This document shows positions 15,560 through 25,130 of a DNA stretch of 52,598 bases, piece by piece. This DNA is from Methylobacterium sp. WL119 (GTDB lineage: Bacteria > Pseudomonadota > Alphaproteobacteria > Rhizobiales > Beijerinckiaceae): the NCBI RefSeq assembly GCF_008039875.1, contig NZ_VRUU01000026.1, forward strand, positions 1-52,598, given 5' to 3'. The notes below the pieces were generated by a model. That model was not told the DNA's origin, did not search any database, and saw only the letters and a program-made list of their open reading frames with translations. The number at the start of each line of letters is the position of its first letter. Positions within the stretch are counted from its first letter, which is position 1. Made by a program: the position numbers and the translations under genes.

Positions 15560-16626
15560 ACCGCCCGCTGCGCAGCCCGGACGAGCTCGCCGCCGCGGGC
15601 CTCGTGGCGGCGGCCGACCTGCCGGCCCTGCGGGCGGTGGCCGCGCGCTACGCCGTGTCGATCACCCCCGACATGGCCGAGCTGATCGACGCCGCCGACC
15701 CGCATGACCCGATCGCCCGCCAGTTCGTGCCGCGGGCGGAGGAAGTCGTCACCGCGGCCGAGGAACGCGCCGACCCGATCGGCGACGCCGTCCACGAGAA
15801 GATGCCCGGCCTCGTCCACCGCTATCCCGACCGGGTGCTGCTGAAGCCGCTCCACGTCTGCCCGGTCTATTGCCGCTTCTGCTTCCGCCGCGAGGTGGTA
15901 GGGCCGGAAGGCGCCGGCACGCTGAGCGAGGCCGAGCTCGATGCGGCGCTGGCCTACATCGCCGCCGACCCGGCGATCTGGGAGGTGGTGCTGACCGGCG
16001 GCGACCCGTTCGCGCTCTCGCCGCGCAGGCTGTCCGACATCGCGCGGCGGCTCGAGTGCGTGCCCCACGTCAAGGTCCTGCGGGTCCACACCCGCGTGCC
16101 GGTGGTGAGCCCCGCCCTGGTGACCGACGCTCTAATCGCCGCGCTGAAAGGCTTCGGCCGGGCGGTGTTCGTGGCCCTGCACGCCAACCACGCCCGCGAG
16201 TTCGGCGCCGAGGCGCGGGCCGCCTGCGCGCGGCTGGTCGACGCCGGGATCCCGATGGTGAGCCAGACGGTGCTGCTCGCCGGCGTTAACGACGATGCGG
16301 CGGTGATGGAGGCGCTGATGCGGAGCTTCGTCGAGAACCGGATCAAGCCGTACTACCTGCATCACGGCGACCTCGCGCCGGGCACGGCTCACCTGCGCAC
16401 CGGGCTCGATGCCGGGCAGGCGCTGATGCGCACGCTCCGCGGCCGGCTTTCGGGGCTGGCCCAGCCGACCTACGTCCTCGACATCCCCGGTGGCCACGGC
16501 AAGGTGCCGGTCGGGCCGGGCTACGTCGCGGCGGATCGCGACGGCACCCGGATCACCGATCCGAACGGCGGCGTGCATGCCTATCCGCCCGAGCCGTATC
16601 GGCCCGAGGCGAGCGAGCAGGAATAA
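15556..16626 (+). CDS. epmB: EF-P (R)-beta-lysylation enzyme, lysine 2,3-aminomutase-like radical SAM protein
   Basis: A 356-residue radical SAM enzyme that converts L-alpha-lysine to (R)-beta-lysine for EpmA. The [4Fe-4S] motif CPVYCRFC is at residues 102-109 (C102, C106, C109). The SAM-binding VVLTGGDPF and the PLP-dependent aminomutase features VKVLRVHTRVP, PYYLHHGDLAPGT and YVLDIPGGHGKVP are clear. The length (356) is typical for EpmB; clostridial lysine aminomutase is longer (~416). It overlaps epmA by 4 bases and is followed 4 bp later by a GST gene, so it probably belongs to an epmA-epmB-GST transcript. The substrate is inferred from the epmA/efp context. Confidence 0.94.
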   Translation: MNRPLRSPDELAAAGLVAAADLPALRAVAARYAVSITPDMAELIDAADPHDPIARQFVPRAEEVVTAAEERADPIGDAVHEKMPGLVHRYPDRVLLKPLHVCPVYCRFCFRREVVGPEGAGTLSEAELDAALAYIAADPAIWEVVLTGGDPFALSPRRLSDIARRLECVPHVKVLRVHTRVPVVSPALVTDALIAALKGFGRAVFVALHANHAREFGAEARAACARLVDAGIPMVSQTVLLAGVNDDAAVMEALMRSFVENRIKPYYLHHGDLAPGTAHLRTGLDAGQALMRTLRGRLSGLAQPTYVLDIPGGHGKVPVGPGYVAADRDGTRITDPNGGVHAYPPEPYRPEASEQE

Positions 16627-16630
16627 GCCG

Positions 16631-17251
16631 ATGCGCAGGCTCTGGGGGCGGGCGAACTCCGTCAACGTGCAGAAGGCCCTCTGGGGGCTCGACGAATCCG
16701 GCCTCGCCTACGAGCGGGTCGAGGCCGGCGGCGCGCACGGCGTGGTCGCCGACCCCGCCTACCGGGCGATGAACCCGAACGGCCTGGTGCCGGTGCTCCA
16801 GGAGGACGACTTCGCCCTGTGGGAGTCGAACGCGATCCTGCGCTACCTCGCGGACGGGGCGGAGGGCGTGCTCCGCCTGCCCGACGACCGGCGCGAGCGG
16901 GCGCAGGTGCAGCAATGGCTCGACTGGCAGGCGACGAGCTTCACCCCGGCGATGCGCGACGCGTTCTGGCAGCTCTACCGCGCCGCGCCGGATGCGCGCG
17001 ACCACACGCTGATCGCCGCCTCGCTCGAACGGTCCGAGGTCCTCGCCGCGATCCTCGACCGGCACCTCGCCGACCGAACCTTCGTCGTCGGCACGCGCTT
17101 CTCGATCGCCGACATCGCGCTCGGCTGCGCCGCCCACCGCTGGCTCGCCCTGCCGGCGGAGCGCGTCGAGCGGCCCGAGATCCGGTCCTGGTACGCGGCG
17201 CTGGCGCAGCGGCCCGCCGCCGCCCGGATCTTCGCCGCGCCGATCAGCTGA
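16631..17251 (+). CDS. Glutathione S-transferase family protein
   Basis: A 206-residue GST-like protein. The thioredoxin-like domain begins MRRLWGRANSVNVQKALWGL (a Ser/Asn-type active-site loop as in theta-like bacterial GSTs) and reaches NGLVPVLQEDDFALWESNAILRYLA, containing the cis-Pro and the E-S-N glutathione-binding motif. The helical domain contains RFSIADIALGCAAHRW. It starts 4 bp after epmB stops, so it is likely cotranscribed with epmAB, although no functional link to EF-P is known. The substrate cannot be deduced. The upstream open frame is shadow within epmB. Confidence 0.87.
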   Translation: MRRLWGRANSVNVQKALWGLDESGLAYERVEAGGAHGVVADPAYRAMNPNGLVPVLQEDDFALWESNAILRYLADGAEGVLRLPDDRRERAQVQQWLDWQATSFTPAMRDAFWQLYRAAPDARDHTLIAASLERSEVLAAILDRHLADRTFVVGTRFSIADIALGCAAHRWLALPAERVERPEIRSWYAALAQRPAAARIFAAPIS

Positions 17252-17370
17252 CGCCCGCACGTCCTCGCCGATCGGCCTTGCCCTTGCCCTGCTTAACCGT
17301 TGCCCGCCTTGCCCCCGCCCCTGCGCGACCCACTTGGGCGTCAGGCAGCCTGCCCGGAGACCGCACCCCG

Positions 17371-18015
17371 ATGGCCCTCGACCCGACCCTGCGCGACGCC
17401 CTCTCCGCGGTCACCGTGGCGAGCCTCGCCCGCGCCCTGGCGCGCCGCGGCGTCCCGGCCTGCCCGCTCTCCGGCATCACCGGTTCGGGCCGAGCCGTCG
17501 GGCCGGCCGTGACGCTGCGGATGATCCCGGCGCGCGGCGAGGTCGCGCGCTCGCTCGCGGAGGCGATCGAGGCGGTGCCCGAGGGCGCCGTCGTCGTGGT
17601 CGATACCGGCCGCTCCGGGCTCGCCCTCCCCTTCGGCGCGATCCTGGCCGCGCGGCTCTCCGCCCGCGGCGTCGCCGGCCTCGTCACCGACGGCTGCCTC
17701 GCAGCCGAGAGCGGCCTCGCCGTCTGGGACGCCGCGTTCGCGCCGGGCGAGGGTACGCTTCAGCTTGCGGGCTCCGGCGAGCCGATCGCCTGCGCCGGGG
17801 CCGCGGTGCATCCCGGCGACGTCGTGGTCGGCGGCCCCGACGGCGTGGTGGTGATCCCGGCCGACATCGCCGAGGCGGTGGCGCTGGAGGCGGTCGAGCA
17901 GCAGCGCCTCGATCTCTGGCTCACCCGCGAGGCGGAGAAGGGCGCGAGCCTCGCCACCCTGCTGCCGCCGGACGCCGAAACCCTGGCCCGCTACGAGGCC
18001 GAGACGAAGGCCTGA
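17371..18015 (+). CDS. RraA-family protein without the catalytic Arg-Asp pair
   Basis: A 214-residue protein with the RraA/class II pyruvate-aldolase fold (RraA, HMG/CHA aldolase, dimethylmenaquinone-methyltransferase-like family). The features seen are ITGSGRAVGPAVTLRM, EGAVVVVDTG, ARGVAGLVTDG, VHPGDVVVGGPDGVVVIPADIAEAV and the helical C-terminus. Active aldolases of this fold carry a D-x20-R-D signature, in which DG-x-x-RD provides the substrate Arg and metal-binding Asp. Here the site reads D107-G-C-L-A111-A112, so both residues are missing. It may be a non-catalytic binding protein like RraA or have another activity. The ATG at 17371 matches the family start; the frame is open further upstream but unlike the family. 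Confidence 0.78.
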   Translation: MALDPTLRDALSAVTVASLARALARRGVPACPLSGITGSGRAVGPAVTLRMIPARGEVARSLAEAIEAVPEGAVVVVDTGRSGLALPFGAILAARLSARGVAGLVTDGCLAAESGLAVWDAAFAPGEGTLQLAGSGEPIACAGAAVHPGDVVVGGPDGVVVIPADIAEAVALEAVEQQRLDLWLTREAEKGASLATLLPPDAETLARYEAETKA

Positions 18016-18042
18016 GGTCCGACGCCCGCCGGACCCGCGCCG

Positions 18043-18867
18043 ATGTTCTTCCCGCTCTCGAAGGTGATCTTCTTCCTGATCACCCCGTCGAACGTTTTCG
18101 CCCTCGTCGGGCTCGTCGGCGTCGCGCTGACGCTCGCGACCGCGCGGCGGCGCCTCGGCGGAGCTTTGAGCGCGTTCGGCCTCCTCGGCCTGCTCGCAGG
18201 CGGCCTGTCGCCGCTCTCGGCCTGGGCGGTGCTGCCGCTGGAGCAGCGCTTCCCGGCCTACGCCGACGACCGCCCGCCCGACGGCATCATCGTGCTCGGC
18301 GGCGGGATCGAGGCCGGGTTGTCGTCCGGCCGCGGGCAGGTGATCGTCAACGATGCCGGCGAGCGGCCGATCTACATGGCCGATCTCGCCCGGCGCTACC
18401 CGCAGGCGCGGCTGATGTTCTCCGGCGGCAGCGGCAGCCTCGTCGACGGGGCGATCGCCGAGGCCGACATCGTCAGCCGCGACGCCGACACCCTCGGCCT
18501 GCCGCGCACCCGGCTGATCCTGGAGAACCGCTCGCGCAACACCCGCGAGAACGCGCTGTTCTCCGCCGCGATGGCCCAGCCGAAGCCGGGCGAGCGCTGG
18601 GTGCTGGTGACCTCGGCCTTCCACATGCCGCGGGCGATGGGCTGCTTCCGCGCGGCCGGCTTCGACGTCGTCGCCTTCCCCGTCGACTACCGCACCCGCG
18701 GCCCGCGCGACGCGCTGCGCTTCGGCAGCTTCGCCTCGGAGGGGCTGCTGGTGCTCGACCTGGCGGTGAAGGAATGGATCGGCCTCGCGGTCTACCGGCT
18801 CGCCGGCTACACCGACGCGCTGCTGCCGGGGCCGGCGGATCAGCCCTCGGGGAGCGACAACCGGTAG
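18043..18867 (+). CDS. YdcF family protein (DUF218)
   Basis: A 274-residue protein with two N-terminal transmembrane segments (residues ~5-60) followed by a DUF218/YdcF domain. Characteristic segments are PDGIIVLGGGIEAG, ARLMFSGGSGSLVDG, RLILENRSRNTRENA and VLVTSAFHMPRAMGCFRAAGFDV. E. coli YdcF binds S-adenosylmethionine, and relatives SanA and ElyC affect envelope polysaccharide or peptidoglycan integrity, so an envelope role is likely (inference). The last 28 bases overlap the 3' end of the DUF3253 gene on the other strand. It follows the RraA-family gene by 27 bp. Confidence 0.88.
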   Translation: MFFPLSKVIFFLITPSNVFALVGLVGVALTLATARRRLGGALSAFGLLGLLAGGLSPLSAWAVLPLEQRFPAYADDRPPDGIIVLGGGIEAGLSSGRGQVIVNDAGERPIYMADLARRYPQARLMFSGGSGSLVDGAIAEADIVSRDADTLGLPRTRLILENRSRNTRENALFSAAMAQPKPGERWVLVTSAFHMPRAMGCFRAAGFDVVAFPVDYRTRGPRDALRFGSFASEGLLVLDLAVKEWIGLAVYRLAGYTDALLPGPADQPSGSDNR

Positions 18868-19121
18868 ATCCCGCGAAAATCGTCCGGATCGGCGGGCTTG
18901 CCCTTCCGCAGGATGGCGAGGCGGCCGGCCTTGGTCAGGCGCACGGCGATGCGGCGCACCGGCTGCATCAGGGGGCTCCACTGGTCTGGATCCGACCCCG
19001 CCAGCGCGCGTGCGACCTCCGAGGGGCAGATGGTCTTGCCGGGGCCGCGCTCGGCCACGAGACGCAGCATCGTCTCCTCGATCGCGTCCTCGCTGCGGGT
19101 TCCGGTGCGGTCGTCGCTCAC
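18840..19121 (-). CDS. DUF3253 domain protein
   Basis: A 93-residue protein consisting almost wholly of a DUF3253 domain, a winged-helix-like fold. Conserved parts are AIEETMLRLVAERGPGKTIC, SEVARAL, WSPLMQPVRRIAVRLTKAGR and LRKGKP.DPDDFRGIYRL. It may bind DNA, but no function is established. I assign a GTG start at 19121 because it overlaps the stop of the upstream DUF599 gene as GTGA, giving translational coupling, and gives the usual family length. Its 3' end overlaps that of ydcF, convergently, by 28 bp. Confidence 0.82.
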   Translation of the reverse strand: MSDDRTGTRSEDAIEETMLRLVAERGPGKTICPSEVARALAGSDPDQWSPLMQPVRRIAVRLTKAGRLAILRKGKPADPDDFRGIYRLSLPEG

Positions 19122-19876
19122 GGCGTGGATCCTTCGGCGGGCGGGGCACCGTCGGCGAGCAGGATCGCGCGGATCTCGGAGACGAACTGGCGCCGCCACA
19201 TCACGAACACGACCGCCGTCGTCGAGGCGACGAGGAAATAGGGGCTGACGAACCACCCGAGATACGCCAACGCGAAGAAGAACGCACGCTGCCCGCGGGC
19301 GAAGTGGAGCCCGGCCGCGGTGTTCATCGCCGCCACGCGCCGCGCGGCGCGCAGCATCGCGGACTCGCTCGCCCCCGAGCCCTTGGGCGGCACGGTCCCA
19401 AGCAGGATCGCGCTGTAGTTGAACAGCCGGTAGGCCCAGGCGAACTTAAAGAAGGCATAGACGAACACGACCGCGAGCCCTGCGACCTTGATCTCCCAGG
19501 TCGTGCGCGTGGCGATCGTGCCGAAGGGCAGCGTGCCGAACAGGTTCAGCACGTCGTCGCCGGAGCGCGACAGGGTGAGCACGCCGCCGAGCGCGATCAG
19601 CGACGTCGAGGCGAAGAAGGCGGTGCCGTTCTGCAGCGAGGCGTTGATCGTGGTGTCGACCACGCGGTTGTCGCGCACGATCAGCTGGCGCGCCCATTCC
19701 TCGCGCTGCGCGTTCATGATCTGGCTCAGCGACACCATCCGCCCGCGCAGGCGCCCGACGGAGAGGCCGTAGCCGACCCAGGCCAGCACGAAGTAGATCA
19801 GCGCGCCGAGGTCGATCGGCGAGAACCCGGAGGGCAGGTAGGCGGCGAGCAGCGTAGTGGAAGGGAGGTCGGTCAT
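19118..19876 (-). CDS. DUF599 membrane protein
   Basis: A 252-residue integral membrane protein of the DUF599 family. Predicted membrane segments lie near residues 18-38, 92-115, 135-160 and 208-230. Family stretches include MNAQREEWARQLIVRDNRVVD, INASLQNGTAFFASTSLIALGG and KFAWAYRLFNYSAILLGTVP. The function is unknown. The ATG at 19876 was taken because the family N-terminus (hydrophobic, after MTDLPSTTLLAAYLP) starts there; upstream codons are Arg/Pro-rich shadow. It is coupled to the downstream DUF3253 gene by a 4-base overlap. Confidence 0.87.
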   Translation of the reverse strand: MTDLPSTTLLAAYLPSGFSPIDLGALIYFVLAWVGYGLSVGRLRGRMVSLSQIMNAQREEWARQLIVRDNRVVDTTINASLQNGTAFFASTSLIALGGVLTLSRSGDDVLNLFGTLPFGTIATRTTWEIKVAGLAVVFVYAFFKFAWAYRLFNYSAILLGTVPPKGSGASESAMLRAARRVAAMNTAAGLHFARGQRAFFFALAYLGWFVSPYFLVASTTAVVFVMWRRQFVSEIRAILLADGAPPAEGSTP

Positions 19877-20006
19877 CGTCCCCGGGGTGCCCATCGGGCC
19901 CGCGCGCCGCGCCGGCCGTGGGCGCATCGGGACCGCGGGATGGCTACCCCGGCGCGGCGCGCGCTGTCGAGACGCGCCGGAGCAGGCCGTCCATGCGCGG
20001 GTCCCC

Positions 20007-20288
20007 TCACTGCCGGATCGCGAACCCGGAGGCGCCGGCGGACGGCTCGCCGGCCGTCACCTCGACTCGCTCGACGCGGGCGCCGGGCGGCCCGGCCCAG
20101 CACGCCTGCACCATCGCCTCGACCGCGTCGGCCGGCCCGGTGAACGCGGCCTCGACCGCGCCGTCCGCACGGTTGCTCACGTGCCCCGACAGGCCGCGCG
20201 CCTCGGCCTCGCGCCGGGTCCAGGCGCGATAGGTGACGCCCTGGACCCGGCCGACGACGACGACGGCGACGCTTGTGATCTCGCTCAT
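20007..20288 (-). CDS. acyP: Acylphosphatase
   Basis: A 93-residue protein, the full size of the family, which hydrolyses the carboxyl-phosphate bond of acylphosphates. The signature GRVQGVTYRAWTRREAEARG contains the phosphate-binding Arg21, and GHVSNRADGAVEAAFTG contains the water-positioning Asn39. Both catalytic residues are present, so it should be active. It lies between the FNT-family channel gene and the DUF599 gene on the same strand, with 52 and 130 bp gaps. Confidence 0.94.
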   Translation of the reverse strand: MSEITSVAVVVVGRVQGVTYRAWTRREAEARGLSGHVSNRADGAVEAAFTGPADAVEAMVQACWAGPPGARVERVEVTAGEPSAGASGFAIRQ

Positions 20289-20340
20289 GACGGCACAACG
20301 CGGCCGGACGCCCGAGGTGTCCGGCCGCGTCGGGTCGTTC

Positions 20341-21183
20341 TCAGCGGGCGATGGCGGCGCGGCCCTGCGGACGGCCCTCGACGCGGGCCGGATCGACGGT
20401 CTTCTGACGGTAGGTCAGGTACCAGGCCACCGAGATGAACAGCACCCCGCCGACGAAGTTGCCCAGCGTGACGGGGATCTGGTTCCACAGCCACCACTCG
20501 CTGAAATGGACCGGCGCGCCGAGCATCATGCCGGCGGGAATGACGAACATGTTCACCACCGCATGCTCGAACCCCTGCGCGAAGAACAGGAAGATCGGCA
20601 GCCAGGCGCCGAGGATCTTGCCGAAGGTCGAGGTCGACATCATCGACATCGTCACGCCGAGGCAGACCATCCAGTTGCACAGCATCGCCTTGACGAAGCA
20701 GGTTAGCATCCCGGCCGTGCTGAGGTTCTCGTAGGCGATCGTCTTGGCCGAGGCGATCTCGACCAGCTTCTGCGCGACGCCGGCGACGGGCGTGTGCCAC
20801 GCATTGGTCAGCGCGATCACCAGGAGCAGCGCGTACAGCACGCTGCCGAGCAGGTTGCCGATGAAGCTCCAGGCGAAGTTGCGCATCATCGGCGCGAACC
20901 CGATCCGGTTCTCCATCCAGGACAGCGTCAGGATGCCGAAGTTCCCGGTGCAGAGCTCGAGCCCGAGGCACACGATCATCACGAAGCCAACGGGAAAGAC
21001 GATGGCTCCGACGAAGGGCACGCCGGTCTGCACCGCCCCGGTGAGGGCGAGGCTGGTGGCGATGCCGAGCAGCGCGCCCGCCATCATGCCGCGCACGAGC
21101 ATGTCGCGGATCGACAGTTCGGCGCGCATGACGCCCGAATCGCTCATGGTCGCGGCCATGTCCGTAGGTTTAACGAAGTCCAT
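20341..21183 (-). CDS. Formate/nitrite transporter family (FNT) channel
   Basis: A 280-residue inner-membrane protein with six hydrophobic segments and FNT signatures. These are GLELCTGNFGIL (first broken helix), RNFAWSFIGNLLGS, LCNWMVCLGVTMSM and FFAQGFEHAVVNMFVIPAGM, the last carrying the central pore His of the family. FNT channels pass formate, nitrite, hydrosulfide or lactate. Formate is a central C1 intermediate in methylotrophs, so a formate role is attractive but unproven. The N-terminus is longer than in FocA by ~20 polar residues. The C-terminal tail is basic (RVEGRPQGRAAIAR). Confidence 0.9.
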   Translation of the reverse strand: MDFVKPTDMAATMSDSGVMRAELSIRDMLVRGMMAGALLGIATSLALTGAVQTGVPFVGAIVFPVGFVMIVCLGLELCTGNFGILTLSWMENRIGFAPMMRNFAWSFIGNLLGSVLYALLLVIALTNAWHTPVAGVAQKLVEIASAKTIAYENLSTAGMLTCFVKAMLCNWMVCLGVTMSMMSTSTFGKILGAWLPIFLFFAQGFEHAVVNMFVIPAGMMLGAPVHFSEWWLWNQIPVTLGNFVGGVLFISVAWYLTYRQKTVDPARVEGRPQGRAAIAR

Positions 21184-21278
21184 TGGCGGAAGGCTCCCGG
21201 TGTTCGATGTTCTGCGATCCGGGAGCAGGCAAGGTCAGGGCCAAACCGGACGTTGAAGCCGCGGCATCTGCGTCGCAC

Positions 21279-21710
21279 CTAGGTCGGCGCTCCGCGACGC
21301 CAGCCGCGCACCTCGCGCAGGTAGGGGGGCGGCAGCTGCGCCGCCTCGCCCGCCGCGAGCACGGCCTCGAGATAGCCGGGCTTCGGCACGCCGCAGGCGG
21401 TGGAGCGGCCGAGATAGATCAGCGCGCGCTTGACGCCGCCCGCGGTCGCGACCGGCTGCGAGGCCTTCACGTAGAGGCCGCCGGCAACGCCCTCGTAGCG
21501 GTCGAGGGCGGGGACGTCGGCGAGGGCCAGCTCCCACAGCACGCCCCAGACCGTGTGGCGCCCGTCGCGCACCACCGAGGCGTAGCCCTCGCGCATGACG
21601 ATGAAGCGGTGGCGGTGCAGCCGGCCCTGCCCGATCAGCCGCGAAGCCGGGCAGCGGGAGGCCATGGCGGCCGCATCCATGTTGGCGCCGTAGGCGAAGT
21701 AGAGAGGCAT
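21279..21710 (-). CDS. Gamma-glutamylcyclotransferase family protein
   Basis: A 143-residue protein of the GGCT/AIG2-like fold. The substrate-binding loop YFAYGANMD is at residues 4-12, and the presumed catalytic Glu lies in ALDRYEGVAGGLYVK. Family members release 5-oxoproline from gamma-glutamyl amines or glutathione breakdown intermediates. The length is that of single-domain bacterial GGCTs. It is in a co-directional run with pccA and the two small membrane proteins upstream, 39 bp after the 40-residue ORF. The precise substrate is unknown. Confidence 0.85.
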   Translation of the reverse strand: MPLYFAYGANMDAAAMASRCPASRLIGQGRLHRHRFIVMREGYASVVRDGRHTVWGVLWELALADVPALDRYEGVAGGLYVKASQPVATAGGVKRALIYLGRSTACGVPKPGYLEAVLAAGEAAQLPPPYLREVRGWRRGAPT

Positions 21711-21749
21711 GGATTTCGGTGCGAACCGGTCGGGTCGGGGAACCCCCGA

Positions 21750-21872
21750 TTACTCGCCGGACTTCCGATCGTCGCGGCGGATCGCCCATTCATTGGCGTG
21801 CATGGCGAGATAGGCCACGGTCAGCATGATGGCCGGAATGACGAAGATGACGAAGATCTCACCGGAGTTCAT
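21750..21872 (-). CDS. Tiny membrane protein (40 aa)
   Basis: A 40-residue ORF. It starts MNSGEIFVIFVIPAIMLTVA, has one transmembrane helix (residues ~5-27), and ends in a charged tail (ANEWAIRRDDRKSGE). Its ATG overlaps the TGA of the 75-residue membrane protein gene (ATGA), which is the main evidence that it is translated. The pair probably forms a small membrane complex or the accessory subunits of a transporter encoded elsewhere. I do not recognise a named family. Confidence 0.6.
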   Translation of the reverse strand: MNSGEIFVIFVIPAIMLTVAYLAMHANEWAIRRDDRKSGE

Positions 21873-22096
21873 GGTTTGAGGCTCCGCAGGACGCGCCTTG
21901 CGATCCAATGTATGCCGAACCCGGTGCAAAGCCAGACCCCGGCGAAGAACACGGCCACGGCGGTCGGTTTGGGGGCGTTCGCGATCCCGAAGCTCACGGC
22001 CGTCACCGGCGTCACCACCCCGATGATGATGAACGCGGCGATCGTGTTGAGCCCGGTCGCAAGCAGTTTCGTCTGCTCGTTGTGAACGAGGCTCAT
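21869..22096 (-). CDS. Small two-helix membrane protein (75 aa)
   Basis: A 75-residue protein with two transmembrane segments (residues ~12-35 and ~45-65). It begins MSLVHNEQTKLLATGLNTIA and ends IHWIARRVLRSLKP. Similar short proteins starting with an HNEQTKLLA-type motif occur in Rhizobiales, usually as hypothetical proteins (from memory). It begins 30 bp after pccA stops and overlaps the 40-residue ORF by 4 bases, so a pccA transcript may continue into the pair. Function unknown. Confidence 0.65.
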   Translation of the reverse strand: MSLVHNEQTKLLATGLNTIAAFIIIGVVTPVTAVSFGIANAPKPTAVAVFFAGVWLCTGFGIHWIARRVLRSLKP

Positions 22097-22126
22097 CGCC
22101 GCCGGGTCTCAGGACGCTGACGCGAG

Positions 22127-24145
<2,019 letters not shown>

Positions 24146-24294
24146 CTTTTATCGCGCTCAGGTCTGGTCGTCTTCAGGAAGCGGCTTGGCGTGAGCCGGA
24201 TATAGCGTTCCCGATAAAGCAGATCCGCAGGCGACGGAAGCTGTGCCGGCGGCCGATGCCTGGGCGACCGCGGTCAAAAGTTTTTCGTCTCGTT

Positions 24295-24738
24295 TCAAGC
24301 GGCCAGCGCGAAGCGCGGCCGGTCGGTCCTGGCCGGCTCGCGGGTCCAGCGGTTGGCTTCCATCGCGAACACCATCAGCGCCTCGGCGCTCCCCTGCGCC
24401 TCCCGGACGATCTCGACGGCGATTCGCGCGCCGGCCGGCGTCGGGCCGGTGAGGCCGGCGAGCGACGCCGAAAGCCAGGCGGCGACCGCGCGGTCGACGT
24501 AGCCCGAGGGACGCTCGCCCCAGACCGCGAAGTCGACCACGAGGGCGACCAGCGCGTCGGCGAAGGCCGGATCGGCGTCGGGCACCGCCCGCTCCAGGGC
24601 GATCAGCATGTCGGCCTCGTCGCGATGGGCGATGCCGTCCGGCAGCACGTCGCGCAGCAGAACCTGCACGGCGGCCGACGCAATGCGGCCCTCGGCGACG
24701 GCATGGTTGCAGAAGTCTTGAAGAGAAACGTTGATCAT
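24295..24738 (-). CDS. Hypothetical protein (147 aa)
   Basis: A 147-residue soluble protein that I do not recognise. It starts MINVSLQDFCNHAVAEGRIA and is rich in acidic and hydrophobic residues consistent with an all-helical fold (DADPAFADALVALVVDFAVW, DRAVAAWLSASLAGL). The start is well supported: a strong Shine-Dalgarno, GGAGG on the minus strand (24748-24752), precedes the ATG by about 9 nt. It lies 149 bp upstream of pccA on the same strand but probably has its own promoter in the gene-free region to its right. Confidence 0.7.
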   Translation of the reverse strand: MINVSLQDFCNHAVAEGRIASAAVQVLLRDVLPDGIAHRDEADMLIALERAVPDADPAFADALVALVVDFAVWGERPSGYVDRAVAAWLSASLAGLTGPTPAGARIAVEIVREAQGSAEALMVFAMEANRWTREPARTDRPRFALAA

Positions 24739-25130
24739 GACCGAATTCCTCCGCGACCTTTGTTCGGTCGCCGCCTGTCCTCGTGTGTATTGGACTGTAG
24801 GAGACGAGATCGTCTTCAGAGGTTAACGGCCAAATCTGAACCGGCGTTCAGGTTAAAGCGTGCTCACGAATGAGCGTTTCGAGAATCTTGCTTTTTTCGA
24901 GCGACATGCCGGCATCTGTCGAGACCGCACGATCGTCGCCCGCTCTCCGGGAACGCAGATGAAACGTCACCCGCTCACCGCTATCCCGTCATTCCGGGGC
25001 GCCGCAGGCGAGCCCGGAATCCAGAGCCGCCGGCGGTGGCGGATCCGGCTGGCGTCGGCGGTTCTGGATTCCGGGCTCTGCTTCGCAGCCCCGGAACGAC
25101 GAGGGGAAACGGACCGAAGGTCGTCCGCCC
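24739..25130. other. Gene-free region with promoter and REP/MITE-like hairpin
   Basis: A 392-bp stretch without a credible gene. The left part is AT-richer than its surroundings (around 24785-24860) and should contain the promoter of the 147-residue hypothetical gene. The right part holds a 115-bp inverted repeat listed separately, which ends 29 bp before the stop of the L,D-transpeptidase gene. Confidence 0.6.
24987..25101. repeat. REP/MITE-like imperfect inverted repeat
   Basis: Two 46-nt arms (24987-25032 and 25056-25101) are reverse complements with about seven mismatches around a 23-nt loop. The arm core is ATTCCGGGGC...GAGCCCGGAATCCAGA. A related, shorter copy of the ATTCCGGGGCGCC...GAGCCCGGAAT core occurs at 44089-44124, so this is a dispersed family. 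As RNA it would form a very stable hairpin just downstream of the L,D-transpeptidase gene, where it could end transcription. Confidence 0.75.
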
